From: Branchinecta lynchi
Lineage: Eukaryota; Arthropoda; Branchiopoda; Anostraca; Branchinectidae
Length of the DNA: 64,000 nucleotides
Assembly: GCA_023053575.1 (NCBI GenBank)
Contig: JAKZAP010000010.1
Location: forward strand, 12,299,225-12,363,224
Direction: 5' to 3'
Shown here: one piece after another, positions 10,249-23,900 of the stretch
How the letters are laid out: each line of letters starts with the position of its first letter
Position numbering within the stretch: position 1 is the first letter of the stretch
Program-made: the position numbers and the translations under genes
The notes under the pieces: model-generated
Seen by the model: only the letters and a program-made list of their open reading frames with translations
Database searches by the model: none
What the model was told of the DNA's origin: nothing

Positions 10249-11680
10249 AAATTTGTTTTCATGTAGTATACTAAATATTCTTCTCCGCTCGTCATATCTA
10301 GCACAACTGATATTTACTGGATCCCAGACCAGGAGTTACATCAGGTTCGGGATCCAGCAGAAGCCTTTCTTATTGTTTTAACACGGGCTACAAAGTACAG
10401 ACGGAAGCTACATAAGTTGTGGTGACGGGTTGTAGCAAATTAGGCTCCTTGAAATCGTGGATGAAGAAAAGCATGGATACATAAAATCAAGGAAACTTTT
10501 GTAGGTACACATTATTCTTTGGCACAAATTCAGTTGTTGTTCCTTGGTTGCGTCGCAGTTCCCTCTACCAGGAATCGCAGAGTAAAAATATCATGTCGAG
10601 GTCAAATATTGAATTGTACTCTCTGATGTCTATTAGCTTATATAATATCAAAATTAGCTTTCTTCATAATTGGGAAAACTTGGGATTTTGGGACCAGTAT
10701 CTGTAGGAACAAACAACCGCAACCTTTGGATTAGCGGTAGGTTCACTGACATCTCCCAACCTTCTCGAGACTCTTTAGTATTTGGGTGTTTGGTTTAACC
10801 TTTAGAGCTTAAAGAAGTTTTGGGGTGTCGCTGTGTACGTAGTAGCCTAAGCTAAAAGGTCAATTAATGTGAAGTCTGAAACTAAGAGGTTCTTCTTATA
10901 CTTAACGGAGAGGGTTTTGGGTATTATCGGAGCAAAAAATATAACGCGTATTTGTGCCGAGAGAAGAAAGAAATATGACGTTTTGTACATGCGGAGGAAT
11001 GGGAAGGGTTTTTGGATTCTTTGCAGGGTACTTCTGTGACACCGGACTGCCGAACCGCTAGCGACGGCTCCTGATGCTGTGAGTTTCTTAACAAGCGACA
11101 AGAAGCCGAAGTGCGTCTGACGAAAAGGCAGAAGATTTGATCGAGTTGCATCATTTTGTGCAATTTCCTAACAATAAAATGAAGTAGCAGTTCGTGCAGT
11201 TCAATCAGAAGTCCGTAAGAACCATTGCGAGTTAGTTTCACGCAACGTGGTACTATGTCACGTGCCAGCATCTCCAACAGTCTAGCAGCTTCCTTGCATG
11301 TCTAATTTGCTATCTTTAAACACATGGAAAGGCCATAACGTGCATTTTCTAAGCATCTTTCATAATATTTAGCAAGAAGAATCCACATATCTCTGTTAAC
11401 TGTTAGCGTCACCTCAAGCTGCAAAAGGTCTTTTCAAGCTTGTATACGTCTTATATGATATGATATATAATTCCAAAATTAATAATAACCAAATCGAAGT
11501 ACAAATTTTAAACTTCGGACTTCTGGTCTTTTAGTTATGCAGGCTGAATTTGATGGACATTTTCAGATCTCGGACGCGATGCAAATTTATGATGCATTTA
11601 CAACAGTTTCCGGATCCAATTAGAGATTTCGGCGAACAAGGGGCCTAACAATGGGTTCCGGCTTAAAAAAACAAAAACGA
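10249..11680. other. Intergenic stretch, nothing recognised
   Basis: Two overlapping reverse-strand ORFs (10847-11277) have no motif that I recognise, and their overlap in two frames argues against both being real. No repeat family of the window occurs here. Confidence 0.35.
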
Positions 11681-11684
11681 CATA

Positions 11685-11880
11685 CCCCCCCCCCCCCCCG
11701 CGACACAGTGTTAATAAAAACATATTTGACGGTGCAAAACGATAAAATTAAGGCCGAATGGATTTAAAGGATAAGGGCCGAAATATACCTCTTATAAAAT
11801 TTAGCTGACTTGTCAGTTTTGCACCGTCAAATATGATTCGCGGTCAGCTTGGGCTGAAGGAATATCTAGTAATAAGCAGT
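11685..11880. repeat. Foldback-family relative with C-tract
   Basis: A run of C at 11685-11699 is followed by GACGGTGCAAAACG...GAAATATACC...TAGCTGACTTGTC, TTTTGCACCGTC and CAGCTTGGGCTGAAGGAATAT. The outer GACGGTGCAAAA / TTTTGCACCGTC pair is inverted (about 11730 and 11820). The same set of motifs is found at 56899-57135, with partial copies near 19150, 23365, 49360 and 61830. Confidence 0.55.
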
Positions 11881-13416
11881 ATATTTTTATGAAAAGCATA
11901 TACAGGCGGCCAGCGAGCCGCCGTCATGCGTTGGCATCTAATTAAGATTTGCTAATTTCCTGTATATTTGCATTCGGGGGGGGGGGGGGGGGCTGGACGT
12001 CATTCAGGTCCGCAGACGTCCTTTCAGTTTCAGAACCGGCAGTTAATAAATTCAGTTGAGAAAACATCCGAGCTTACAAGCCATACCTTCTCCTTAAAGA
12101 TCATTTAGTGGCTGTTCTTTCGCCCAATATCCCCTTGCAGGATAAAAATCGGCTCACCAACTACAATTATGTTACTAGGACGATCTCCACCTGAGTTATC
12201 GCGGTATTTTTAGAACAGACCTAGTCAGAGGCCTCACATATGCCCAGCCACCCACCCGAATGTTGTCGGCAACAAAAACAAGCCGGCGCGAAACTCCTCG
12301 ATTTTTCGCCGAGTCGCAGCCGAAGATCACCGAGAAATCTTGCTATTAAAAGAAACTTGACAAAAAAATAACAAATGATCGTGGGCCCTTTTCAATACGT
12401 TTGTATCGTCCTAAAATTCGCATCAAAAATTTGCATCGGACACGGTGAACGTAATCCTAACCTAGTAGGCCATGGTTTTAACACTATCGGCCAGCGGCGG
12501 GAAGAACATTAACGAACTTTCAAGAGAACTTGTACCTCGGAAGAGGGATTAATACATCAACATTTTTGCGAAAACAGATAGAATACAAAAACATAAGCAA
12601 CATGCGTTGCGCTCAAATACTTCAAATCTGGAATGTGCGACACTCGAGCCTCCAAGTAAAACCAAAAACAAAATACCCGATTTCCTCATCAAGCTTTCAG
12701 CGAACTGATCTAAAATAAAGCCCAGATTCCACTCAGGCGAATTTCACTTCACTAAACATAGTCGCTTAATTTACTTAATTTTCTGTTGGACTTGACTCCA
12801 TGGGGCCTTCCGTCACAGTTTTTTATTTATTTAATTTTTTTTTTGGGGGGAGGGGGCATCTTCCTTCATAAGTTCTCGCTAGGTGGTGTGCAGCTACGAT
12901 AAAAAAGCAAAGTGCCCAGCGTCTTTTATGATAGATAAAAAATTGATTTGGTCTTGTTGATTAAGAAGAAAATCTGGTTGACCGATTATAACTCTTAATA
13001 ATCTGACCTAAAGAGCTTGCAGTCAGCGCCGTGAGTGGCTGTAAATACGAGGGGCTCGACTGGAGCCCTTAAGCAAACTATATGGACAGTATCTCATGGG
13101 CACTTTTCAAAGTTCCCCTTTGAAGCGTTGTGCCAATGGAAGGCGAATCTTTTTCGCGACTTGGGAGTTGAGAAGGCCCGTCGCGATTTTTTTCGCTCCC
13201 GACGCCGAAATCGCCGACGAATGCGGATCTGCGTTTTGTGGGAACCAAGCTTTATGCGCAGTGATGCGAAAGCCGCACTCGGTGGGATCTTACCCGCGGC
13301 TTAAGACTGTCATCCGCAACAAACTCAAGCTTCATTCCAAAACGAGCTCACCAACCGAAGTAGCTCGTTTTACTACTTTCCGCACGACAGTTCGTGACAC
13401 AGACTAACAATCAACA
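11881..13416. other. Intergenic stretch with a G-run, nothing recognised
   Basis: A run of about 17 G starts near 11976, and a T/G-rich tract lies at 12837-12857. The small ORFs at 13035-13407 overlap in two frames and have no recognisable motif. Confidence 0.35.
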
Positions 13417-13917
13417 AGAGCGTGTTCCACCCCTTTTACATAAGTTACTATTTGTGCTGGAACCTCGTGAAAAGATGATTCTGATGATTGATGATTCCAA
13501 GCTTCTCGAAATATTAACTATCTGCTTACCGTGCTCGGGAGCGCGGTAACTACGATCTCTGTGTCACTATTAGCAGGATTAGCGCATGGGATATTTTGCT
13601 GAAAGTAGAAACATTCCCTCCGGCCATGACGCCCAGAAGTCAGGTTCCGCCCTACTTACGGTAGTTACTAAGCATAAGGTCATGGATCCTGTCTTCTCGA
13701 CGTGAAGGAACGCATTTTTCTTTTATCGGCAAAATATCGTGCCATGCGCTAATCGAGCCGATCACGTCACAGAGATCGTAGTTACCATAGTTACTAGCTC
13801 GCGAGCCTGGTAAGCAAATAATTACTATTTTAGAAGTTTGGAACGGTCAGCGTAGCAACTTTTCACGAGATTGGAACGATAAAAGTTACTATTGTTAGAG
13901 GGGTGAAACATGCTCGT
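13417..13917. mobile_element. GTTCCACC-type element, two partial copies head to head
   Basis: The left end AGAGCGTGTTCCACCCC matches 24152. The right end GGGGTGAAACATGCTCGT is its inverted counterpart. Internally, two partial copies meet near 13645: the first follows the 24152-24446 order and the second follows the reverse order seen at 35823-36109. Repeated GTAGTTACTA and GTAACTACGA motifs are typical of the family. It is non-coding. Confidence 0.65.
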
Positions 13918-14469
13918 GATGTCATGCGTAGTTACTACGCTAAGAATGGTTGAACACGACCAAGACTCAGAACCATTTCACGCGGCCTTTCTTTTTGTTC
14001 CCTAGATTGTCGGAAGGAACGCTACGTGCACACAGTCCAACACGATTTCGCATGCGAAACTCGCATCACTATGGGAAAACCTGCACGTGTTGTTACGAGC
14101 GAAGGAGGAAATTCGCATCCGACTGCGAACGTCTGACTGTGCGTGGGCTTTAACTACGGCCAACCTAATATTTATGATAAACTTTTCAAACTATGAACGT
14201 CATGTCGCGCGACCATATATCCCTGCGACAAATAGTTTGTGTGACCAATTGTCTCTGATTTGTCCTGAATCTGCTTCACCTTGCCTCACACGGCTGAATC
14301 TGTTTTCCAGAATAACAAGTTCACCTGAATTGTTCGAACTATTGTTCCTGTGAGAGATATCTCAAACTTCCACGAGGCGCTTTAAAAACGAAAACTAAAC
14401 AACAACAACAACAAAAAAACACCGGAACTCGGATCACTTCCACGACATTCGGTTATAACACTGGCAGCA

Positions 14470-14949
14470 TCATGAAAGGGCAATGCAGGCGATCAACTCC
14501 TGACAAACACGATCGTACTGGAATGAATCTCCGGATACCCGTCTCATCTTCAGCCCCCTTCCACCCCTCTCCCGCTCGCACACCTCCACAGTAATCTGTA
14601 CACCGTGCGGCTCCACCAAGAGTCCGAGGCGCGGTTCGTTTCTGTCCTCTTCATACTTTACACCGGGGGCCCGATTGTTTATCACATTTCGTACTAAGCT
14701 AATGATATCATTCGGTTGTAACTGATCGCAAAACGAAGACAGTTTGACTTCGATGGAGCCACTGCTTGATTTATGGAGCTCGGGGATGTATGGGATCGAT
14801 AGATCGGTGGGCGTTTCACCGGCGGACGAAGGGAGGGTCGTCACCTCTCCCAGTTCATCCGTCACTGATATTTGGGGGTGGGGCATAAAGCTCTTGCGGC
14901 GACGCGAGGAGACGCGGAGATCCAGCGCTTCATTGTTTCGCTGCTCTTC
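14470..14949 (-). CDS. SIK3-like: SIK3-like terminal exon with KA1-like C-terminus
   Basis: This exon has 159 codons plus TGA. The acceptor is a long T-rich tract ending ctttcag before 14949. It starts EEQRNNEALDLRVSSRRRKS, where RRRKS is a further basophilic-kinase-type site, followed by PHPQISVTDELGEV. The last 44 residues (GVQITVEVCERERGGRGLKM, then RRVSGDSFQYDRVCQELIA) follow the KA1 pattern of MARK/PAR-1 kinases: a beta strand with EVC, then G.....R.SG.S..Y, then a closing amphipathic helix. KA1 domains bind acidic lipids or fold back on the kinase. I see no AATAAA in the 300 bases downstream, so the 3' UTR end is undefined. Confidence 0.9.
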   Translation of the reverse strand, partial: EEQRNNEALDLRVSSRRRKSFMPHPQISVTDELGEVTTLPSSAGETPTDLSIPYIPELHKSSSGSIEVKLSSFCDQLQPNDIISLVRNVINNRAPGVKYEEDRNEPRLGLLVEPHGVQITVEVCERERGGRGLKMRRVSGDSFQYDRVCQELIACIALS

Positions 14950-17900
14950 CTGAAAGAATACATTATAGTTCTTTCAATATTACAATTTTAATGGTCTCAG
15001 CCTGGCAACCAAGAATTCCTTCCCATCACCTTAAAATACTTATACCCCAAGACTGAACTCGAATTCGGACTCTACTTTGAAACGGTATCATGTGCCAGAG
15101 CTGCTGCGAGTCCAGCAAATCCGAATCCGTGACTAGTCCCAGTCCTTGAAAAAGGCGTCTCGGGACGAGTCCAGAGTCCGAGTCCACAGCTCTGGCGGAA
15201 GGACTGCTCCGTAAAATACGAGTCCGAGTCCTTGAAAAAGGCCAAGCAAGTCCAGATCCGAGTCCACCAGCTTTGTCATGTGCTAGATGGTGTTTGAAAT
15301 TTGAATAATGCGTTCTGGTGTTTGAAATTTGAATAATGCGTTCTTTCGTCATGTTTTTTTTTTGTAAGGCAAACGTGTTTCTTTTGGACTAGAATTGAAA
15401 CAAGGTCAAAACATAAATTACGAATGCCTCGGGTTGTTACTGAAAGGTCCAGGTTCTGTCTTCGGTATCTCATTCCTCTTCACTGGGAGAGTGTGAAGTT
15501 AATTATGGATTTAACGGTAGGAATAGCTGCTATAAAATCACGGCTTAGAAGAATGCTGATCGAGAATTTCAGAAGTTAGGTGAGTGATTCGCACTTTCCG
15601 GTTGTCTCTTCCTTTGTTATTTATATAAAGTCTATCGACGTTCCCATCCTTGTTTAATTTTAATTATTATTTATATATTTATTTGTTTAATTGTGAATGT
15701 GTCTTGGCCTTGCTCTAGGTTAGCTGTACGATTATATAGCGGATGGATGTTATTGGGTATGGTTCTTCATGTTTTAAGTTAATTTGGTTTTATTTATTTT
15801 TTTCTGTGTGCGCTCGAGCTCTGCTCTCAGCAGCGGAAAGTGATAATGATAGACTTCTTTTGCAAATAAAGATAACCTTGAGTAATCGGGAAGGATAAGG
15901 AGGCAGAGACGAAATTTCGAAAATTTAATATATGATACTTAAACGGCCGACAGGCTACATCAAACATACGAAAGTCTATACGAATGGAGAGACGTAACCT
16001 ACACCTTTTGCCTGATGTGATTAATAGCTGTGTTTTTTCTGTCGTTTGATGACGCACTGCTTTAAAAAGCACACCTCGCACTATTTACTGTTTATGTTCC
16101 AATATACGAAACTCTTCGAATACTCTAAAACAGGGCTATACTTTTAACAAATCATCTTTGGCTGTTTTAAGCCTTTTCTAAGCCCTTTGACGTCTTGCAA
16201 AAACTCCGCAAAACTCAGATAACCGGTTTTGCGCACCAATAGCATGATGCGCGAGGGAGCATAATGCGCATGGACAATAGTGAATCGTGGCAAGTGTAAA
16301 GGTAGTGAGGTATCGTTAGCGGGCTTGTAATGTAACATATGAAAACTGGGTCTACGGGCTGAAGAATTAATGAATTCAGTTACGGAAGTAGGTTGCATTG
16401 GCAGTACAGATACGTCGGATCCTTTAAGTTAATTTTCTTTTTTAGTCCCTGTTAGTAGATCTTATACATGTCTCAATTGTTTTTATTACTGGACCTAATT
16501 CATAAATGCATTTGATCCACATGTGGCTCACTGCCTTGTTCCTAGACCCATTCCAAACACAATAATTGCGTTTTTGCAGATACTATGGTATCTGATACCA
16601 TGGTAACTGGATCTGCAATTAGTCGTTTTGGCAGTCATCCATTTCATACATGGCTGCTCTGAAAAAACGACTATTGAGTTGCACTTATGAAAAACTCAGA
16701 AAAACTGATATCCAGTTACATCACTCTGCCAAACTTCCGTCCCGCAATTTGACAAAATTTGACGAAAGTGAGACGACTTTTCAGATACCACGGTCGGACC
16801 GTGGTATCTGAATATCAGATACCACGAGAACTTGCCAGATACCACGATAACTGCAAAAACGCCTTTTGACCGTGGCATCCGATACCACGGTTACTGCGAA
16901 AACGACTAGACCGTGGTATCAGATACCATGATATTTGCAAAAACGCAACCACTATTTGTAATCGGTCGAGGTTGACCGTGCTTACAGAAAAAATGAGAGA
17001 AGAAAGAAAAAAGGCATGGGTATGTCTCACACTCGTTTATTTTGTTATTTATATAAAGTCTATCGATATTCCCATCCTTGCCTACTTTTAATTTCTTATT
17101 TATATATTTATTTTTGTTTAATTGTGACTGTGCCTCGGCCTTGCTTTCGGTTAGGTGTATGATTATTTAGCGGATGTTATTGGGTATGATTCATCATGTT
17201 TAAGTAATTTGGGTTTATTTTTTTTTCCGTGTGCGCTCGAGCTCTGGTCTCAGCAGCGGAAAGTGGCAAGGATAGACTTTTTTTTTTTTTAAATAAAGAT
17301 AACCTTGAACCTAGTTTGGGGTCCCCTGAACTTTACTGACCTGAATACTCCCCAGATGCTGCCCTTGCTGACAGGTTAGCGGTGGAGAACTTCGAGGCAG
17401 CACCACCGGTGTTCCTTGTGTGATGGATCCAGGTGTCACAGCATAAACAGAGTTTCCTGTGGGTGTTACCGGGCTTAAGACCGGGGTACCAAGGCTGATA
17501 GAGCCTTGAATGGGGGCAAACGGAGGAATAGAAGCAAGATAGGAAGAGGTACAAGGAGTAGATAAAACAGGCGTCCCCTGAAAAAGTAAAAAAAAAATGA
17601 ATTACAAATTTGCCAAATTACAGTTGCTCTCTCCAAATTCCAGCGTGCGAGGCGTATCACAAGAATAGCAAGAAACCTATTCCAGTTAATCTCTTGCGAT
17701 TTTCACCGCTTCAGGATTTTAGCGGAATTTGTCGAGGTTTTGCCGACAATTCTCAGTAGTGACCATCTCTGCAGAAACTCTGACTCCGATCATGTGTCAC
17801 AAAACCACAACAACTAGACTCGTAAAGTTAACTGAAAAGGCAGCTTATTTTTAAAGCTCTTATCGGAGCGCACCGAAGTATTTTGGCACATCTGAGTGAT

Positions 17901-20900
17901 TTGTATTTTTCCACCCTGGGCTCTGGTAATAACGTTCAGTGTGCGCTGCTTGCACGACACACCAAAATTCATCCAGACGTGGACAATTTCAATTTGAAGA
18001 AAATCCTGCATTTTTCATAGCTAAAGCTGCAACATCGGAGAAGTTATCGCCTGCTCAGAAAATGGATTTCGGATAGTCCTTGTCTTGGAATGAATCTGAT
18101 ACTTTTATTTTATTTTTCAGCAATTGCTTAGATTTCTAGTTGGTAAATTTTTCAAGCGTAGAGGGACAAGTACATAGAGGCACTACAAATCCGAAAGAAT
18201 AATTATGAAATCGATTATAGCTGGATGACAGAGAAACGAATTAACGACCGAAAATTTAACTGAATAAGTGATATGTTACTAGACTGTTGGATCTCAACCC
18301 TATTGGGTTATACGACTCTCAGTTAAAACTAAAATCTCTTCTACCTTCAATCCACCCTACATATTCATTCGTCGCGTTTTTTGTTTTCCGTTTGTTCACA
18401 ACATATCCAGTTTCACATTGGTCAACTAGATCGATGCGATTAGTAACAGACGCTGGCTCGTCAGCCATTGGCGAACGCAAAGTGGTCTTAACCAACTTCA
18501 TCTTGCTAAAAAGTCTTTCCCCTTTGCTGAAGTATCAGGAATTGTCTTAGCAAGCTTGAACGCTTTCATACTAGGGGTAAGACATCCTTCAGTTCACAAA
18601 AGACTTCGAATGTATCTTCAAAGTTTTTGTTTGTTCCGAGGCTCTCCTGGCGACTTTCGAGATCGTGTCGGAACAAGACCAACTCGTTTTTCAACTCTTC
18701 TCGGCTTATCACCGGCTCTAGTAGATTCCGCGGGGCAAGGTCCGGTAGATCCCGTGATCCAGCCTCCATTAAATTCCCTGAGACAAGTTCCGGTAGATTC
18801 CTCGAGCAAGATTTCGGTAGATTCCCTGAGCAAAATTCCGTTAGATTCCAAAATTTTAGTAGATTCCGCGAGGCAAAGTCCGGTAGATCCCCTGACCCAG
18901 CCTCCAGTAAATTCCTTCAGACAAGTTCCGGTAGATTCCTTGAGCAAGATTTAAGTATATCCCCTGAGCAAATTCCGGTAGGTTCCCTGGGCAATAAATC
19001 AGTAGATTCCCTAAAAATCATCAAGTTCAGGTGAATTTTACAAATTACTAATAGCGCAGCTTCGCCACCAGTCAAAATTTACCCCCCTCCCCCCCCTTCG
19101 GATGCCCCTGACCATAAGTACCTGGCCTAATTAACATTATATTCAAACAATGCATAAAACAGATACGCCAGCTGCGATGTTTTGGTAGCGATAATTGCGG
19201 CCCTTCTTGGCAAGGGTCCTCGTCAACGATGAGCCTTAACGAGGACACTTGACATGAAGGGCCAAAATATCGCTGCTAAAAGATCTTAGCTGACGTAGCC
19301 TATCCGTTTTACGCATTGTGTGAATACATGTTTCCCAGTCAGCTTGGGCTCAAGGAGTATTTACCAATAACATTGCGACTATACAATATTCATATGTGCA
19401 ATCTGTCTTATTTTATGTATTGATTCTCAATTCTTAAGAAACCACAATTGTACTTAAATTGTTTAGAAGATCACGTAAATGCTAACACTTTCTACGCTAT
19501 TTGTCATAACTTAGAATTTTAGCAAAATTAACTGGAGAATGAACCACTAGAACTGATCTTTTCACAACAAAATAGTTAGGAAATATCGTTCGAAAATATC
19601 AATACTTGCCAAGTGAAATTAGCTATTTTCTTGTTGGCGCTTGTCGACTCATTTCAGACTTGCTGCTACCCCGAAGCTAGCCCGACGCAAAACATCTGTA
19701 AACTGTATCCTTACACACACCACGGCTTTACAGAGAGAAAAGCCAAGCAAAAGAGAAGGAATCCGAAGACGACAAAGGGATTCCGGTTTTACGGGAGAAC
19801 AATAAATAATATGTTTTCTATTTAAACAAAAAGAAATACCTGAGAGATGGAGCCATGACTGGCCGCTTGCAGGGAAAGATGAGGCGGAGAGGAGCTGTAC
19901 ACACTTTGAAGGTGAAGTCGTTGAAGATGAGACGACAAAACCCCACCGTCACAACCAACTGAATGTGGCTGATGAAGGGGAGAGCCTGAAGCGAAATAAT
20001 AATGGGTTCTGGGAAATCCAAACGGTACCCATACCAAATACGACACTGTGCGCGACGTCATAAAATACATCACGTCCGACCTTTAGCTCAGAACGATTTT
20101 TATAATAATAATAATACAAAGCAAGAGAAAAGACTTTCGCCTCTAAATAACTCTAAGAAATTTTGAGTAGTCGAACTGATCAGAGTTAAAAATCCCATAA
20201 ACAATGCACTTGAAACTATTGATCGATTCAGCATTAACCGCATCTTCGGTAAGGCTGTTCCAAGGATCAGCAATTCTGTTGCCAAAACCCCACTTAAAAA
20301 CATCCTTGTGGAATCTTGCAAGCTTGTACGCGTGCCCCCGATGATGACGGTTAATGCTGAATCTTACTAAATCAGTCACTTCAAAATTCTCATAACCTCC
20401 ATTGATTAATTTGAATGTTTCAATCAGGTCTCCTCTAAAAAATCTGTATGCAGTGGAGGGAAGGCACAACTTGGCTAGTCTCACTTGGTAGGGGAGATCG
20501 CGCAGATCTGGTACGAACTTCGTAGCTCTCCGTTGGATTTTTTCATAAGCCTCAATGTCACAATTGTAATATGGCCTCACTGTGGTGTGGCCATATTAAT
20601 TTTGTTTTGGCTTTACCAAATGCAAAAGTCAGCTAAGATTTTACCAACAGTTGCGTGTGTGATCCGAATTCTAATTGCTCCGTTCTCGCTTCTGACTTTC
20701 GATTCTCGTATAAATTACCGCTTTTGCTGCTCTGGGTTCTCCATTCTCGATTTTGAAAAAAAAACCCCACTAATTTGGCAGCTCGTCCGCAACCCGGTAT
20801 ACTTGGTTATGCATATTGAACACCCGCACTCTGTTGACCAATCCGGGAGGGGAACGGAGAGAGGAGAATCGATGATTCACCATCGGAGCAACTTCTCGAT

Positions 20901-23900
20901 TTTAAAATCGAGAAGCTTTAACCGTTGTCGATTCTGACAAAAAACGCAAGAAAAGGAAAATACGCTTCATCTGAATAGTACAAAAACGCGAAAAAACGCG
21001 GAATCGCACGGAGAATTCGGATCAAAAAAGCAATAATAGTTTGGCTCTTCTTAGCAAGGAATCGGTTCACGCAAAACTGAAAGTACGGACTATACGGGTC
21101 TACGAACTTTTATGACCTGATTCACGGTTAACACGGCTACCAAGTTTCCAACTATTATTATATAATTATTAGTCTTACCCTATAATGTACAAGTAGCCTA
21201 GTAACAAAAATGGAGTAATACAAAACATGGAAGAGGAAGCCAATATACACCACTACGTATTTACAACGGAATATCTTCAACTATTTGAGTAACCTATACA
21301 TATCACTTGACGGATCAACATGTATTTTCTTCAAAGACTTTTGAGACGACCATTCGAATGAATGATTGAGTATGTTCCCCAAAAGCCCGAGGGGCCATGG
21401 CGGGCAAAGCAAAAATACAATAAAATACAACGCAAATTCAATATAAACGCAAAAAAAAAAATAAGGCTACTCCGAGAACGCTTTTGATACTCCATAACCT
21501 GCTTGAGAAACCTCACGAACCAACGAAGGTCACCAAAGTTTTGTCCTACCGTATCTCTTACCTCTCCCAACTTTACGGTCTAAACTAAGTTGTATCGGAA
21601 TTCCCTATGATCTAAAAGTGATCAAACCCATTTGATCTAATTTACCTCAGAAAAAGAAAAATGGTAGTTTATTCCTACTGATGAATAACTATTTGAATAT
21701 ATATAAATAGAGCCGAGCGGCCAGCGAGGCGCCAGTCGCGTTTGCTATAAAACGACCTATGGACAATCAAATCCTATGTTGGGTCCTCAATCACGTGACG
21801 TCACGACGGTATGGAATTCCAATACAATTTGGTCGACACCAAATTTACTCGCCCAAATATCTCTCTTCAGCCTGTAACTGACACAATCATCACGATAGAC
21901 GAATGTTCCAATGGGACCACAGCCGCGAGGAGTCTATTATATGCTACGGTGTCAAAAATGAAATGTTCTTCCCTACAGGAAATTATAACGAGACCCAGAC
22001 AAGACCAAAGGTTTCGATGGGATCCCAAAAATTTAATATTTCATCCAGACCATTGGGTCACGTAGATATCCTGTCTTCGCCAGACTCCTTAAACATTTTT
22101 ACTACTGAAATTTAGAAACAGATTAAGACCAATCGCTAATCATCTGAGAAAGCAAAGTTCAGACAGGGATTCAGCACATATATTTTATCCTATACATCAT
22201 ATCTACTTTGACAAAATTGACTGAAACTTCCTGCCTTACTTCTGCCAAATTTCCGCCGGATTCCGGGAAAACTACTTGTCCGGCAAAAAACTAAATATAA
22301 CGAACTCAGCACGTCTCCTTACCCCTACATCGAACCTCTATTCAACTTCAGATAAACTTTTACTTGTAACAAAGTTTCCGGTTTGTCCGGATTCCGGGCG
22401 ATAATTTTCATATATACATTCGGCATGCCTTCTTTACCACTACATCGAACCTCTAATCAGCATCAGATAAAACTTTTGCGTGTAGCCGAACAACTTTTCC
22501 GTTTCGACCGGATTCCGGGTGAACTATACGTCTAGGCAGAAAAGGATGTCATATGGGGATCACCGTGTCTTTTGCCTCAAATCAACTTCAATAAAACTTT
22601 TACTTTTGACAAGTTTGTCCAGCAAGAAAAAACCTTCATATACGTGTTCAGCATGTCTCCTTAGCCCTAAATCTATTATCTCATTAGCTGATATAAAATT
22701 TTGTTCGCCCCTTAATTTGGACCACACCCGTAAATGTAAGGCTACAGAGCCCATCAACGAACTCGACCTGTCCCTTGACCCACAGAATCCTCACACCAAC
22801 AACTTCTACGAAGTCATAGGACTCATAGGTATCCCTCCACTTAAGTTTTGGCATCCCAAAAAGAGACTGAATCATCGATGTGAAAGGCTATACAGAGTTT
22901 GGTCGGACATCCCTACGGAACCCCACCTTCCGCTCCCTCCTACCACCCCTCTTCAACGTTTGCGTCCATAAAGAGCGTGAGCGGAGCCAGTACCGAAGCT
23001 GGAACCCCGTTCCTACAATCCGGACGGAGCGGTACAGTAACAGTTTTACCCATAAATTTGAACACGTGTGTGAGTTATGACGATGCAGTACCGTATCGTA
23101 TCAGTTTTATCCCTAGATCTTTACAGGTGTGTGAGAAATGATGAATGAGTTTTTTGTCTTTCTTTATAGTGTGTGTTTTACTTTTATGATTTGCTGTTAG
23201 ACCATTTTCATTCTTGATCATTTATTTTGATATTTTGACTGACATGATTGTTTTGGTACCATGCATCTTCATATCTTGACGTAGTCAACACGCGATTTGG
23301 CCCCAAGCCAAGATTTTTGTTTATGTTTTGAAATAACTTGAAACTAATATTTATTTATTACTGGTTCGTTCCCTCCGGCAACAGCCGGACAAGGACCCTT
23401 GCCAAAAAGGTCCGAAATAACGCAGCCAAATTTCGTAGCTGACTTTTTCGTTTTAGCCAATGTAATGATAATGATGAAATTCAATTTATGCACCGAAGAA
23501 GAGAAAAATAGCGCAGTAAAAGAAAAAAAAAATACACTATAAGCTTTCAATAATGTAGTGAATGCACAAGATAAAAAAATAGACTTTAAAAAAAGAAAAG
23601 GGATTAATTGGGTCCACAAAATCTTCTTCCTAGGTGTAATGCGGAGAATGGCCAAAGGCAGAAACGTGAGGTACTGGGCAACTGAAGATAACTTTGCACA
23701 AGGATTAAAGGGCAAAAAAGTATCAGTTATACAGGAATTCATATAACTATAATGTTTAATATATGTTAAGGATAGTTCGTCAGTATTTAATACCGCCGAT
23801 GAAGGCAAGACTTCCACAGGCAACCAAACTAGTAAAACATAGCGGTTATTGATTTATTTATCTGAGAAGAAAAAAGAGGGAACAAGTACTAAAACTTACC

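Noticed and set aside
10847..11277. Two reverse-strand ORFs of 84 and 117 codons
   Set aside because: They overlap in different frames, show no motif and lie in otherwise featureless DNA.
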